This document shows positions 1-8,254 of a stretch of 64,000 nucleotides of DNA, in pieces (positions within the stretch are counted from its first letter, which is position 1; the number at the start of each line of letters is the position of its first letter). Origin of the DNA: Aldehydirespirator sp965116965 (GTDB lineage: Bacteria > Actinomycetota > Acidimicrobiia > Acidimicrobiales > Aldehydirespiratoraceae); NCBI GenBank assembly GCA_965116965.1, contig OZ220743.1, positions 3,658,001 through 3,722,000 of the forward strand. Reading direction: 5' to 3'. The notes beneath the pieces were generated by a model. That model saw nothing but the letters and a program-made list of their open reading frames with translations, was not told the DNA's origin and made no database searches. The translations under genes and the position numbers were made by a program.

Positions 1-73
1 TCACGACGGGGTACTGCCGATGCAGACTCTTGAGACGAGGGGTGATCTCGCGCTCGATCATGCCCGTCAGCAT
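1..73 (-). CDS. N-terminus of AAA ATPase of the DUF4143 type (partial)
   Basis: Reading leftwards from an ATG at 73 (a second ATG lies at 61) the frame gives a short N-terminus ending in RLKSLHRQYPVV, then leaves the window. This wording (acidic/basic start, then R-L-x-x-L, then a hydrophobic YPVV) is typical of the first 25 residues of ATPases with a C-terminal DUF4143 domain. In that family it leads directly into a GPRQxGKTT Walker A loop, which would lie beyond the left edge. A perfect inverted repeat at 87-115 sits just upstream. The assignment rests on about 24 residues, so it is tentative. Confidence 0.45.
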   Translation of the reverse strand, partial: MLTGMIEREITPRLKSLHRQYPVV

Positions 74-86
74 ACCCGGGGCTCTT

Positions 87-115
87 GCTGATTGAAAGTA
101 CTACCTTCAATCAGC
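87..115. promoter_or_regulatory. Perfect 10-bp inverted repeat, candidate operator
   Basis: GCTGATTGAA (87-96) and TTCAATCAGC (106-115) are exact inverted repeats with a 9-nt spacer. The element lies 14 nt before the start of the leftward ATPase gene and ends 4 nt before the stop of the SDR gene. The AT-rich arms and position suit a repressor site. Alternatively it could end transcription from the SDR side, but there is no U-tract. Confidence 0.5.
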
Positions 116-118
116 AGA

Positions 119-940
119 CTAGAGGCCGAAGGAGCCGTCGAAGCGGGTCTTCCAGCTGCCCGCGGCCACCGTGCCCCCGTCCACGAGGATGGACTCGCCG
201 GTGACGAAGCTGGCCATGTCCGAGGCCAGGAACACGATCACCGACGCGCACTCCTCGGCGCGGCCCTTGCGGCGCAGCGGCGTGGGGTACAGGCCGTCCA
301 TCAACGAGCTGGACTGCTCGGCCAGCACCTCGTCGCCGGGAGTGGGCATCATGTCGGGCGCCACGCAGTTCACACGGATGCCCCGATGCCCGTACTCCAG
401 GGCCAGCGTCTTGGTGAACTGCTCCACCGCCGCCTTCATGGCCGCGTACACCCCGAACATCGGGGCGGCGTGGTAGGCCTCGACCGACGTGACGTTGATG
501 ATGGCGCCGCCGTCGGACATGAGCGGAACACCGTGGCGTACGCAGTTGGTGACGGTGGAGAAGTTCTCGCGGATGAGGGTGTGCTCGCCCTTGGGCGAGG
601 TGTCGTCGAAGCGGGCCCGGAAGGTGCCGCCGGCATTGTTGACGATCACGTCGATGGGACCGAGTTCGTCGTGAGTGCGCTGCATGAACGCCGCCACCGA
701 GTCGTCGTCGCGGGCATCGAGCACGTCTGAGGTGCAGCGGCGGCCCGCGGCCTCCACCTGCTGGACCACATCGGGCAGCAGCATGGGATCCTTGTCGAAA
801 ATGGCCACGTGCGCGCCGAAGCGGGCCATGGCCACCGCGGTGGCGGCGCCGATGCCCCGGGCCGCGCCGGTCACCACCGCCACCCGGTCGGTGAGCAGAA
901 CGCTGTCGGGGTCGAGGCTCGGCGCCTCGTGGTCGGTCAT
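119..940 (-). CDS. SDR-family NAD(P)-dependent oxidoreductase
   Basis: A 273-residue short-chain dehydrogenase with all classical marks: cofactor loop TGAARGIG (24-31), NNAG (101-104), and catalytic Ser152, Tyr165 and Lys169 (YAAMK). The length fits the classical SDR family. The C-terminus carries the usual SGESILVDGG-like segment. The substrate cannot be told from sequence. The start codon overlaps the stop of the preceding restriction gene by ATGA (937-940), so it is probably translated from the same mRNA as the type III R-M genes. That is an odd partner for a metabolic dehydrogenase and may only reflect a fused transcription unit. Confidence 0.88.
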   Translation of the reverse strand: MTDHEAPSLDPDSVLLTDRVAVVTGAARGIGAATAVAMARFGAHVAIFDKDPMLLPDVVQQVEAAGRRCTSDVLDARDDDSVAAFMQRTHDELGPIDVIVNNAGGTFRARFDDTSPKGEHTLIRENFSTVTNCVRHGVPLMSDGGAIINVTSVEAYHAAPMFGVYAAMKAAVEQFTKTLALEYGHRGIRVNCVAPDMMPTPGDEVLAEQSSSLMDGLYPTPLRRKGRAEECASVIVFLASDMASFVTGESILVDGGTVAAGSWKTRFDGSFGL

Positions 941-3462
941 GCCATGACCTCGGCGAAGCGCTCCTCACGGAACACGATCCTGAAGCGGCCCCTCGTGTGC
1001 CCGTTGTCGAGGCTGACCTCGCCGCACTCGTAGCCAGCGTCACTATTCAGTGACGCCTCAAGCGTGGCGAACACCTTCGTCTTGTATTCCGTGTCGGCAT
1101 TGCCCGCCAGGTGGCCGCCTTTGGTGTCGACGACCAGCAGCCGGGGCTTGCCGTCCCCGTTGCTGGACATGGCCACGAAGTCAGGCCAGATGCGGTCCTG
1201 GATCCAGCCCCGCAGGTAGTACTCGTGCTGCTGGCGGACGGCGACCCGGTGCCACCACTGGATCGCCTCGTGCTGGTCCACGTAGAAGGCAAAGTCCCTC
1301 TCCAGCCCGGTGTCGAACTGCTTCTCGAACATTGGCTCGAAGAGGCTCTTCTGCACTGGTTTGCCGGCTCGCTCCAAAGAGTGGTCGCTGGCGGCGACGG
1401 GCAGCGTGAACTCCTCTTGCATCCTGTAGTTGGGCTCGCTGGCCTCAAGGTCGAATCGGATGTCGCCACCCTTGAGCTTGTCGGTGAAGACTTGTTCGGC
1501 TTGGCGCTCGATCTGGTCCGCCACGCCCTCTCGGAGCCGGATCATCTGGTCGCGGCGCTGCGCGTAGATCTCGGCCTCGCTCAGTCCCACGCCGCGCAGC
1601 GACTCCAGTAGGTCACCAGCGATCCGGGCCGCTTGCCAGGCGTTCGGCACCAGATCTGTGAGCTGGCGCGTCACCCACGACAGCGTGATCTCGGGATCCG
1701 AGTCGATCAACTCGCGGGTCGCCTCCGACACGCCGCTGCCGCCCAGGTCGACGGCGACCGTCTCCTCGAACAGGCCCGCACTGGCGCTTGAGGCGGCCAC
1801 CGGTGAGGGCGCGGCAATGCCGGCCCAGTCGATTTGGGGGAGGATGTGCCGCTGGTAGCTGAGATTGCGCCAGCCTTCGCCGTGGCGGTGAAGGACCTTG
1901 GGAAGGAAGATGTCACGCCGTCTGAACTGCTCGCGCCGTCTGATGGTCGTCACCTCGACGTCAACGGCATCGCTGCCGACGACATCGCAGTCGAGTCCGG
2001 TGAGACCCTCGTGCTCCAGCCCGCTCTTGACCTGCATGACAGCGTCATCGACCTTGGTCTTCCAGCAGTGGACGTAGCATCTGTCGAGGTCGGGCACCCC
2101 GGTCCATCGAGCGCGCGGCTGCCGCATCACCCGGCCCATGAGCTGCGTGATGGCCCTCTTACTGCTGGTGTTATCGAGCATGACGAGGACGTAGGCGAAG
2201 GGACAGTCCCAGCCTTCCATCAGTGCAGCCCTGGTGATTATCCACCGCACGGGCGAATAGGGGGAAAGAAGGTCGTGTCCCGCGATCTCGTCCTTCTCGG
2301 ACGATTTGACACGCACAGCCTCTGGTGATTCTCCGAGGTGGTTCACCAAGTAGTCGCGCGCGTCCTCGGCATGGATGCGGTCACCGCCTACTTGGGCCTT
2401 GCCGGTCCGCTCAACCCGCACAACGGCGATAGGGCGGATGTAGCGGCCTGAGCTTCTTTCGAGCACGCTTGCGGCCGCTTGGAGGTCGTTGAGTCTGTCG
2501 CAGGCTCGGGCGAGAGTGTCTCTCCACTCACCGCCGCTGGTGGTGACCTCGACCGGAAGCTTGATCATCTGCTCCTTCTTGAGGTCGACGCCCGAAATGT
2601 CGACCAGCAGGTTGCTGATGTTGCGATTCGGGGTCGCGGTCAACTCGACCACGAGCCTCGGGGCGAGCCGGTTGACGGCTTTCACGAACTCGGTGGCGCC
2701 TTTGCCGCCGTAGGCCTTGTGAGCCTCGTCGAGTACGACCACGGGACGCTGCATCTTGAACACGTTGAACAGGCTCTGCTTGACGGTCCCGTCCTCGTAG
2801 CGCTCTAGGTCGGGGTTGTCCGCAAGAAGCGAATCGATGGCCGGTCCGTCGTCCTCCTTCGGGAACAACGTCATGTAGCGGCCGGAGTCCCTGAACATCC
2901 TCAGGAACTCCTTGCCCTTCTGCCGATTGGTGGCCGGCAGCATCAGCAGCATGAGGCAGAGGTAGTTCTCTAGGTCACCGCGATCGATGCGGTCCTCCTT
3001 CTCCATGAGCTTCACGCGCCCGCCGCTGGCGTGTTCGAGAAGATGGCGGTACGGATGCTCGGGCGACCTGAAAGCAGCCTTGGTCTGGGTGTAGATGGCT
3101 CGCGAAGGCACGATCCACAGCACCAGCCCCGTCTGCATCCCGAGCCTCTCCAAAGCCGCCGCCCCCAGCAACGTCTTGCCGCCGCCCGTCGGCACCTTGA
3201 AGCAGACGTGGGGAATAGGCCGTCCGGCGTCGTCGTAGCGGTCTACGTGCTCCCGGGCCCCGGATTCGATCCCGCCGTCTTCGATGATCTGGTCCCAAGC
3301 ACCGCGCGGGAAGTTACGAATGCTCGCAGGGACGTCGACGCCCGCCTGCTCCAGCGCGGCGACGCCGTTGGCGGACTCGACGCGAGCGTCGTCGAGCGCC
3401 TTCAACCAGCGGACGAACGCCTCAAGGGTCCTGTGCTGGTATTCCTTGAGTTCAAGGCGCAT
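937..3462 (-). CDS. res: Type III restriction enzyme, Res (DEAD/DEAH helicase-nuclease) subunit
   Basis: An 841-residue SF2 translocase-nuclease. It has Walker A PTGGGKT (91-97), a DEAH box (245-248, VVVLDEAHKAYG), TATPN (275-279), and a helicase C-domain ending in a GRVMRQPR-like arginine-finger segment. Near the C-terminus IWPDFVA is followed by VVDTKGG (Asp779, Lys781), matching the PD-(D/E)xK nuclease core of Res subunits. It is shorter than EcoP15I Res but complete. The start overlaps the Mod stop by one base (TGATG), so it is translationally coupled. Together with Mod it should cleave DNA between two inversely oriented recognition sites. Confidence 0.9.
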   Translation of the reverse strand: MRLELKEYQHRTLEAFVRWLKALDDARVESANGVAALEQAGVDVPASIRNFPRGAWDQIIEDGGIESGAREHVDRYDDAGRPIPHVCFKVPTGGGKTLLGAAALERLGMQTGLVLWIVPSRAIYTQTKAAFRSPEHPYRHLLEHASGGRVKLMEKEDRIDRGDLENYLCLMLLMLPATNRQKGKEFLRMFRDSGRYMTLFPKEDDGPAIDSLLADNPDLERYEDGTVKQSLFNVFKMQRPVVVLDEAHKAYGGKGATEFVKAVNRLAPRLVVELTATPNRNISNLLVDISGVDLKKEQMIKLPVEVTTSGGEWRDTLARACDRLNDLQAAASVLERSSGRYIRPIAVVRVERTGKAQVGGDRIHAEDARDYLVNHLGESPEAVRVKSSEKDEIAGHDLLSPYSPVRWIITRAALMEGWDCPFAYVLVMLDNTSSKRAITQLMGRVMRQPRARWTGVPDLDRCYVHCWKTKVDDAVMQVKSGLEHEGLTGLDCDVVGSDAVDVEVTTIRRREQFRRRDIFLPKVLHRHGEGWRNLSYQRHILPQIDWAGIAAPSPVAASSASAGLFEETVAVDLGGSGVSEATRELIDSDPEITLSWVTRQLTDLVPNAWQAARIAGDLLESLRGVGLSEAEIYAQRRDQMIRLREGVADQIERQAEQVFTDKLKGGDIRFDLEASEPNYRMQEEFTLPVAASDHSLERAGKPVQKSLFEPMFEKQFDTGLERDFAFYVDQHEAIQWWHRVAVRQQHEYYLRGWIQDRIWPDFVAMSSNGDGKPRLLVVDTKGGHLAGNADTEYKTKVFATLEASLNSDAGYECGEVSLDNGHTRGRFRIVFREERFAEVMA

Positions 3463-5108
3463 CAGACCTGCTCCGAGCGCCTAATCTCGAACGGCAGTTC
3501 ACCGAACATGATGTTGAGTTCACTCAGTTCGTCCAGCTCTATGTACTTGCCAGCAGCGAACACCACCGCTTCCTTCTGTTGCTCGCTACAGATCTGGGCG
3601 ATGTCCTCGGCTCGCCCTTCGGTCAGGACGGCCTCGTTGCTACGGAGCCAGTCGAGATCCGGCTCGTAGCGCAGGTAATAGTTGCGGCGCGAATCGCTGT
3701 AGATCAGGCCATGCTCGTCGAGGGGCTGCAACTCGGACGGCCCGACAGAATGTCCGGTGGCCGTATGCATAAGCCACGCAGCCAGCGACGCGAATGCAGG
3801 CAGCGTCTCGCCGTCGAGCATCCCCGAGGCAGTGACCGGATCGCCCAACGTGCAGTATGTGAACGACCCGCCAAGACCCTCTCGAAGATCGACATCTTTG
3901 GCGTCAGGCACGCCGGAAATGACCCGCCTCACTCGCTCAGCCGTCATTCCGCCGGCATAGTCTTCGCACTCAACAAGAATGAACCTACGGCTGCCACCAT
4001 CCTGGTTGTTCATGGCAAGGACAGCGTGTGCAGTAGTGCCCGATCCAGCGAATGAGTCCAGGACGATGGAGTCCGGATCGGATGCCATTTGAACGATCTG
4101 CCTTATCAGTCGGGACGGCTTCGGCGTGACAAAGAGATCCGATGATGTAGGAGCGGCCATGATGTTGCTTAGTTCTTGCTTCGAATGGCGCGTGCTACCG
4201 ACATCTTGCCACTTCCAGAGTGATTGAGGCACAACTCCTTCCTGGACCTCTGACAGAAATCGCTTTATTCCTGGTCTGCTGCGACCTCTTGTGCCCCACC
4301 AAATGCGATTATCTGCATCCAACTCATCGAACTTTTCCTTGCTGATCCTCCACGAGCTCCCTGCCGGTGGGCCTTCTATGACATTGCCTGCTGGGGTAGT
4401 AATGGGATAGCGTCCGCGAGAGTACGGATTTCTGGCAGCCAAATCGCTCAGCAACCACGGGCCACGAGGGTCGTTATCTGGATTCTTGTAACGCTCTAGC
4501 ATCTTCTCACTTCTAGCGAGTTTGTTGGGTCGCCAGATATGTGCGTTCTTTGCATAGACGTGCAGACTCTCATGGTCTTCGCTTATGTGGACAGCAGTAT
4601 TCTTGGGGCTGTCCATCTTGTGCCAGATTATGGTCGAAATGAAGTTCCTCTCACCAAAGATCTCATCCATCAACATGCGTAGGTGGTGCTGTTCGTTGTC
4701 ATCGATGGAGACGAAGATAACCCCGTCCTCAGATAGCAGATCCTTCAGCAGGTGCAGGCGTGGCCACATCATGCACAGCCACTTGTCGTGGCGCTCCAAG
4801 TCCTCGGCGTCTATTGGAGCTTCCTCGGAGAACCACTGCTTGAGAATGGGGCCGTTGGCATTGTCGTTGTATGACCAACCTTCGTTGCCGGTGTTGTAGG
4901 GCGGGTCGATGTAGATGCACTTCACCCGTCCGGCGTAGCGGGGCAGCAGGGCCTTCAGCGCATGCAGGTTGTCGCCGTGGACGATGAGGTTGTCGTCGTC
5001 GGAGCAGTCTCCGACAGACTTGTCGGGCTCGGGCACGAGTGGGCGGTACGGGACGGTCAGATGGTGTGCGTAAATGTGCCTCTTGCCCTTGAAATCAAGT
5101 GTTGGCAT
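3462..5108 (-). CDS. mod: Type III DNA methyltransferase, Mod subunit
   Basis: A 548-residue N6-adenine methyltransferase of the beta class: the catalytic motif DPPYNTG (68-74) comes before the AdoMet motif DSFAGSGTT (351-359), with the target-recognition region between them. The frame stays open upstream to 5282, but that stretch is Ser/Arg-rich and unlike the family. The ATG at 5108 is preceded by GGGAG at a good distance and begins with the usual short Mod leader, so it is chosen. The central part (about 3.9-4.8 kb) is less GC-rich than its surroundings, consistent with horizontal transfer of the R-M operon. Mod both protects host DNA and supplies specificity to Res. Confidence 0.92.
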   Translation of the reverse strand: MPTLDFKGKRHIYAHHLTVPYRPLVPEPDKSVGDCSDDDNLIVHGDNLHALKALLPRYAGRVKCIYIDPPYNTGNEGWSYNDNANGPILKQWFSEEAPIDAEDLERHDKWLCMMWPRLHLLKDLLSEDGVIFVSIDDNEQHHLRMLMDEIFGERNFISTIIWHKMDSPKNTAVHISEDHESLHVYAKNAHIWRPNKLARSEKMLERYKNPDNDPRGPWLLSDLAARNPYSRGRYPITTPAGNVIEGPPAGSSWRISKEKFDELDADNRIWWGTRGRSRPGIKRFLSEVQEGVVPQSLWKWQDVGSTRHSKQELSNIMAAPTSSDLFVTPKPSRLIRQIVQMASDPDSIVLDSFAGSGTTAHAVLAMNNQDGGSRRFILVECEDYAGGMTAERVRRVISGVPDAKDVDLREGLGGSFTYCTLGDPVTASGMLDGETLPAFASLAAWLMHTATGHSVGPSELQPLDEHGLIYSDSRRNYYLRYEPDLDWLRSNEAVLTEGRAEDIAQICSEQQKEAVVFAAGKYIELDELSELNIMFGELPFEIRRSEQV

Positions 5109-5190
5109 CGAAACTCCCTGTCGCACCGCCCTGTGCTCGCAACGTAGCAGGCCCCTACGACAAGGCTGGGGAACCCCGCTGACCAACAGG

Positions 5191-5346
5191 TCAGGCCCCG
5201 GTTTGGGCGAAGTACTCCGGCAGCGACGTCTGGCTGAGCATGGCGACGACCGGGACTTCGAACTCGTTGCCGGAAGCGTCAAGGAGGTTTAGCGGCTCCC
5301 CGCTGACCCCGAAGCGACTTGCCCCCAATAGGACTGATTCCCCGCC
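5191..5346 (-). pseudogene. Orphan open frame, possible C-terminal relic of an unknown protein
   Basis: Upstream of mod on the same strand a 51-codon frame runs from a stop (5347-5349) to a TGA at 5191. Its reading (for example EFEVPVVAMLSQTSLPEYF) has protein-like composition, unlike the Ser/Arg-rich neighbouring frame. It contains no ATG or GTG in a sensible place and no ribosome-binding site. It looks like the 3' end of a gene truncated when the R-M operon arrived. I do not recognise the family. Confidence 0.25.
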
Positions 5347-5351
5347 CTAGA

Positions 5352-5391
5352 GCACAATCCGAAAGTCGAAAGTCATGGTTGCAGATTGTGC
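5352..5391. repeat. 8-bp inverted repeat flanking a tandem heptamer
   Basis: GCACAATC (5352-5359) and GATTGTGC (5384-5391) are exact inverted repeats 24 nt apart. Between them GAAAGTC occurs twice in tandem (5361-5374). The element lies in the 380-bp gap between the divergent mod and enoyl-CoA hydratase genes, so it could be a regulatory site for either. A TAGGGT box at about 5453, upstream of the hydratase, is the only other promoter-like signal seen in the gap. Confidence 0.3.
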
Positions 5392-5489
5392 ATTCCGGCT
5401 TCGACTTGCTCACTCTGAAGCCGTTGTGCGGATGCCCGACCGGCGCCTCCGGTAGGGTCGCGAACCCGCGAGACACCGAGGAGACAGCC

Positions 5490-6266
5490 GTGAGCGAGTT
5501 CGTTCGAGTCGAGACCAGCAGCGGAGTGGCCACCATCCGCGTCGACCGGCCCAAGATGAACGCCCTCAACCCCCAAGTGCTCGCCGAGTTGACTGAGGCC
5601 GCCAACGCGGTCGGGGCCGACCCCGACGTCAGGGCGGCCGTGATCTGGGGCGGGCCCCGGATCTTCGCGGCCGGCGCCGACATCGGCGGCTTCACCGGCC
5701 TCGCTCCGGCCGAGGCCCAGGCGCTGTCGCGCCAGTTCAACGATGCCTTCCTGGCGGTCGAGAACATGCCCCAGATCACGGTGGCGGCCGTCAACGGCTA
5801 TGCGCTGGGCGGCGGTATGGAGCTGGCCATGGCCGCCGAATTCCGGGTGGCGGCCAACGACGCGGTGTTCGGCCAGCCCGAGATCAAGCTGGGCATCATC
5901 CCCGGCGGCGGGGGCACCCAGCGCCTTCCCCGGCTCGTCGGCATCACCAAGGCCAAGGAGATCATCTACACCGGCCGCAACGTGTACCCCGACGAGGCCC
6001 TCGCCATCGGCCTCGTCTCGGCGGTGCATCCCGCCGAGGAGACCTACGACGCGGCGGTCGAGATGGCCGCGGGCTACGCGGCCGGACCCGCGGCGCTGCG
6101 AATGGCCAAGCAGGCGGTGATGGACGGCCTTCCCCTGTCGCTGGCCGACGCGGTGGCCCGCGAGACCGAGCACTTCGGCGAGTGCTTCACCACCGACGAC
6201 TCCGTCATCGGTGTGGCCAGCTTCATGGAGAAGGGTCCGGGCAAGGCGACCTTCACCGGCCGCTAG
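5490..6266 (+). CDS. Enoyl-CoA hydratase/isomerase family protein
   Basis: A crotonase-fold protein of 258 residues. The oxyanion-hole segment FAAGADIGGF lies at 59-68, and both acid/base glutamates of true hydratases are present: Glu111 in GGGMELAM and Glu131 in FGQPEI, followed by GGGGTQRLPR. It should therefore hydrate trans-2-enoyl-CoA to 3-hydroxyacyl-CoA in beta-oxidation or a similar pathway. The GTG at 5490 has a GAGGAGA site 6-12 nt upstream. The frame is open further upstream, but that part does not resemble the family. It stands alone, convergent with the ABC exporter operon, and is followed by two hairpin repeats. Confidence 0.92.
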   Translation: MSEFVRVETSSGVATIRVDRPKMNALNPQVLAELTEAANAVGADPDVRAAVIWGGPRIFAAGADIGGFTGLAPAEAQALSRQFNDAFLAVENMPQITVAAVNGYALGGGMELAMAAEFRVAANDAVFGQPEIKLGIIPGGGGTQRLPRLVGITKAKEIIYTGRNVYPDEALAIGLVSAVHPAEETYDAAVEMAAGYAAGPAALRMAKQAVMDGLPLSLADAVARETEHFGECFTTDDSVIGVASFMEKGPGKATFTGR

Positions 6267-6289
6267 CCGCCAGCTCTGGAGCCAGTCCC

Positions 6290-6339
6290 GGAATTGGCAG
6301 CCCACAACGCCCAGACAGGCACCCACCGCTGCCAATTCC
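6290..6339. repeat. 50-bp intergenic hairpin repeat, copy 1
   Basis: Arms GGAATTGGCAG (6290-6300) and CTGCCAATTCC (6329-6339) are perfect 11-bp inverted repeats around a 28-nt loop. The same arms and a closely related loop recur at 6363-6412 and 48559-48607. It sits 24 bp after the enoyl-CoA hydratase stop, between convergent genes, where it could act as a terminator or mRNA 3'-end stabiliser. The size and placement resemble REP-type elements. Confidence 0.8.
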
Positions 6340-6362
6340 CAAGCCGACGACCAGCCAGCTCC

Positions 6363-6412
6363 GGAATTGGCAGCCCAGAACGCCCAAACGGGCACTCACC
6401 GCTGCCAATTCC
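6363..6412. repeat. 50-bp intergenic hairpin repeat, copy 2
   Basis: Arms GGAATTGGCAG (6363-6373) and CTGCCAATTCC (6402-6412) match copy 1 exactly, again with a 28-nt loop. Here the loop carries a small nested stem, GCCC-AAAC-GGGC. The right arm ends 4 bp before the stop codon of the convergent ABC permease gene, so both converging transcripts run into the pair of hairpins. Confidence 0.8.
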
Positions 6413-6415
6413 GCC

Positions 6416-7204
6416 TCAGGCGACGTCGAGGCGGTTCAGCCTCACTGCGGCCAGGATCAGGCCCGCCACCGACACCGCAGCCAGAACCACCAGCGCGGTG
6501 GTGGTCGTGTAGGGGTCGAAGCCGTAGTCGATTCCGCCGAGGTGGCTCAGCACCGACCGCGTGTATCCCCTCAGCGACAGGCCGGCCGCGAAGTCGCCCA
6601 GCCCAACGGCCAGGCCCTCCCACAGCAGCACGTAGCCGATGCCCCAGATGATCGGCTTCTTGAGGAGCAGGCCGACCAGCACGAACAGCGACGAGTAGGC
6701 GGCGGTGCCCAGGGCGGCCGCGGCTGCGGCGGCTAGGGCCAGGTCGGCGGACCCCGCGACCCCGTCGGCCGCCAGCCAGCCGCCCGCCGCGGTGGGGATC
6801 ACCGTCAGGGGCAGCGCCGCCGTGGCCGCGGCGGCGGCCGCCCCGGCCACCACCGGGGCGCGGGCCATGGGGCGCAGCCAGAGGTAGACGAGGGTGCCGT
6901 CCTCGCGGGTCTCTCCCAGCACGGACGAGCCGAACACCAGCGACACGATGGGCACGATGATGATCAGCCCGAAGCCGTCGGCGTAGCCGGCCCCGTCCCT
7001 CAGCAGCTCGGCCGCGCCCTGCCCGCCGTCGCCGGCGTTGAGGCCGACCACCCAGCCGACCAGCATCATCAGCGCGCCCAACGCCCCCAGCGCGACGATC
7101 TTCCCAGGGGTGAGGACCTGGCGGACCAGCACCCGGTAGGTCAGCGCCGCGGCCCGGAGGCTGGGCACGTGCCGGCGGGTCCTGGGCGGGATCGGCGCCG
7201 TCAT
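6416..7204 (-). CDS. ABC-2 type transporter permease
   Basis: A 262-residue membrane protein with six or so hydrophobic segments (for example VALGALGALMMLVGWVVGL near 37-55 and a long Ala-rich segment near 120-170). It contains SVLGETREDGTLVYLWLRPMAR, the E-x-x-x-G-T-L loop typical of ABC-2 permeases that follow their ATPase. It is the last gene of a four-gene minus-strand operon. The preceding ATPase gene is separated by a 72-nt spacer that is itself a tandem duplication. It probably forms the membrane channel with the ATPase at 7277-8254. The exported substrate is unknown. Confidence 0.82.
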   Translation of the reverse strand: MTAPIPPRTRRHVPSLRAAALTYRVLVRQVLTPGKIVALGALGALMMLVGWVVGLNAGDGGQGAAELLRDGAGYADGFGLIIIVPIVSLVFGSSVLGETREDGTLVYLWLRPMARAPVVAGAAAAAATAALPLTVIPTAAGGWLAADGVAGSADLALAAAAAAALGTAAYSSLFVLVGLLLKKPIIWGIGYVLLWEGLAVGLGDFAAGLSLRGYTRSVLSHLGGIDYGFDPYTTTTALVVLAAVSVAGLILAAVRLNRLDVA

Positions 7205-7276
7205 CGCTTCTCAATCCTGGAACGGGAAGGCCAGTGAGTCATCGCTTCTCAATCCCGGAGAGGGACGGCTGATGAG
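7201..7276. repeat. Two tandem 38-bp units spanning the ATPase-permease spacer
   Basis: Units 7201-7238 and 7239-7276 begin with the same 17 bases (TCATCGCTTCTCAATCC) and stay alike over their length. A third partial start (TCATCGCTTCTC) is the 3' end of the ATPase gene itself at 7277. On the coding strand each unit ends in GAGAAGCGATGA, so the stop/ribosome-binding/start-like junction has been copied. The last copy provides the real ATG of the permease. Confidence 0.75.
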
Positions 7277-8254
7277 TCATCGCTTCTCCACCAGGTAGCG
7301 GAACACCGACTCGAGGTCCTCGTCGAGGGGGACGACCCGCGACAGGCGGGCCTCGAGGCGCTGTGCCAGCGGAGCGACCTCCCGTCCGAGACGGTCGACG
7401 TCGCGGGTGTCCACGACCAGGGAGTCCGCGCCGACACTGACTCCCACGGCCGTGCCCGACTCCACTAGGGCGGCCGCGAACTGCCGGGGCCGGTCCACGG
7501 CGATATGGATGCGGTGGGGACGGTCGTCCATGAGCTCGCGCAGTTCGCGGTAGTCGCCGGTGGCAGCCAGGCGTCCCTGGGCGATCACAAGGATCCGGGA
7601 GCCGAGGCGGGCGACCTCCTCGAGCACGTGGCTCGACACCAGCACGCACCGGCCCTCGTCACCCAGCCCGTGGAACAGCTCGATCATGCGGCGGCGCTGC
7701 ACGGGGTCGAGCCCGGTGAGGGGCTCGTCGAGGATCAGCACCTCGGGGTCGTGCACCAGCGCGGCGGCCAGCTTCACCCGCTGGCGCATGCCCTTGGAGA
7801 AGCCCGACACCCTCTTGGAGTCGTCGGGGTCGAGGTCCACCACCCCAAGGGCCCGCCGGGCGGCGGGCTCCGGCTCGGCCACCGCCTCGGTGGCCGCGGC
7901 CAGGGTCACGAACTCCCACGCGCTGAGCCGGTCGAACAGGCCGTCCTGCTGCGGGACGAGGCCGATGCGACCCCGGACGTCGCGGTCGCGGCGGGCGTCT
8001 GCGCCCATCACCCGGACGGTGCCCTTGGTGGGCGGGGTCAGCCCGCACATCACCCTGAACAGGGTGGACTTGCCGGCGCCGTTGGGCCCGAGCAGGGCAG
8101 TGACGCCGGCCCGAACCGAGAAGCTCACATCGGACACGGCCACGACGTCCCCGAACACCTTCGACACGCCGTTCACCTCGACCATGGCCGAACTGTTGGG
8201 CGGCGGGGGCGCTGCGGTCGGGGACGGCGGCGGAGTGGGCGGGCTGGTGCTCAT
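7277..8254 (-). CDS. ABC transporter ATP-binding protein (ABC-2 exporter)
   Basis: A 325-residue ATPase with Walker A GPNGAGKST (about 53-61), a degenerate signature (SGFSKGMRQR) and Walker B VLILDEP followed by TGLDP. About 24 Pro/Ser/Thr-rich residues precede the domain, so Met24 (MVEVNG) is a possible alternative start. The annotated ATG at 8254 overlaps the upstream permease stop by ATGA. A roughly 100-residue C-terminal extension follows the nucleotide-binding domain, as in many drug- or antibiotic-export ATPases. It should power the permeases of this operon. Confidence 0.88.
   Translation of the reverse strand: MSTSPPTPPPSPTAAPPPPNSSAMVEVNGVSKVFGDVVAVSDVSFSVRAGVTALLGPNGAGKSTLFRVMCGLTPPTKGTVRVMGADARRDRDVRGRIGLVPQQDGLFDRLSAWEFVTLAAATEAVAEPEPAARRALGVVDLDPDDSKRVSGFSKGMRQRVKLAAALVHDPEVLILDEPLTGLDPVQRRRMIELFHGLGDEGRCVLVSSHVLEEVARLGSRILVIAQGRLAATGDYRELRELMDDRPHRIHIAVDRPRQFAAALVESGTAVGVSVGADSLVVDTRDVDRLGREVAPLAQRLEARLSRVVPLDEDLESVFRYLVEKR

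Noticed and set aside
5109..5282. N-terminal extension of Mod up to 5282
   Set aside because: The added 58 residues are Ser/Arg/Cys-rich and unlike the family, while the ATG at 5108 has a good ribosome-binding site.
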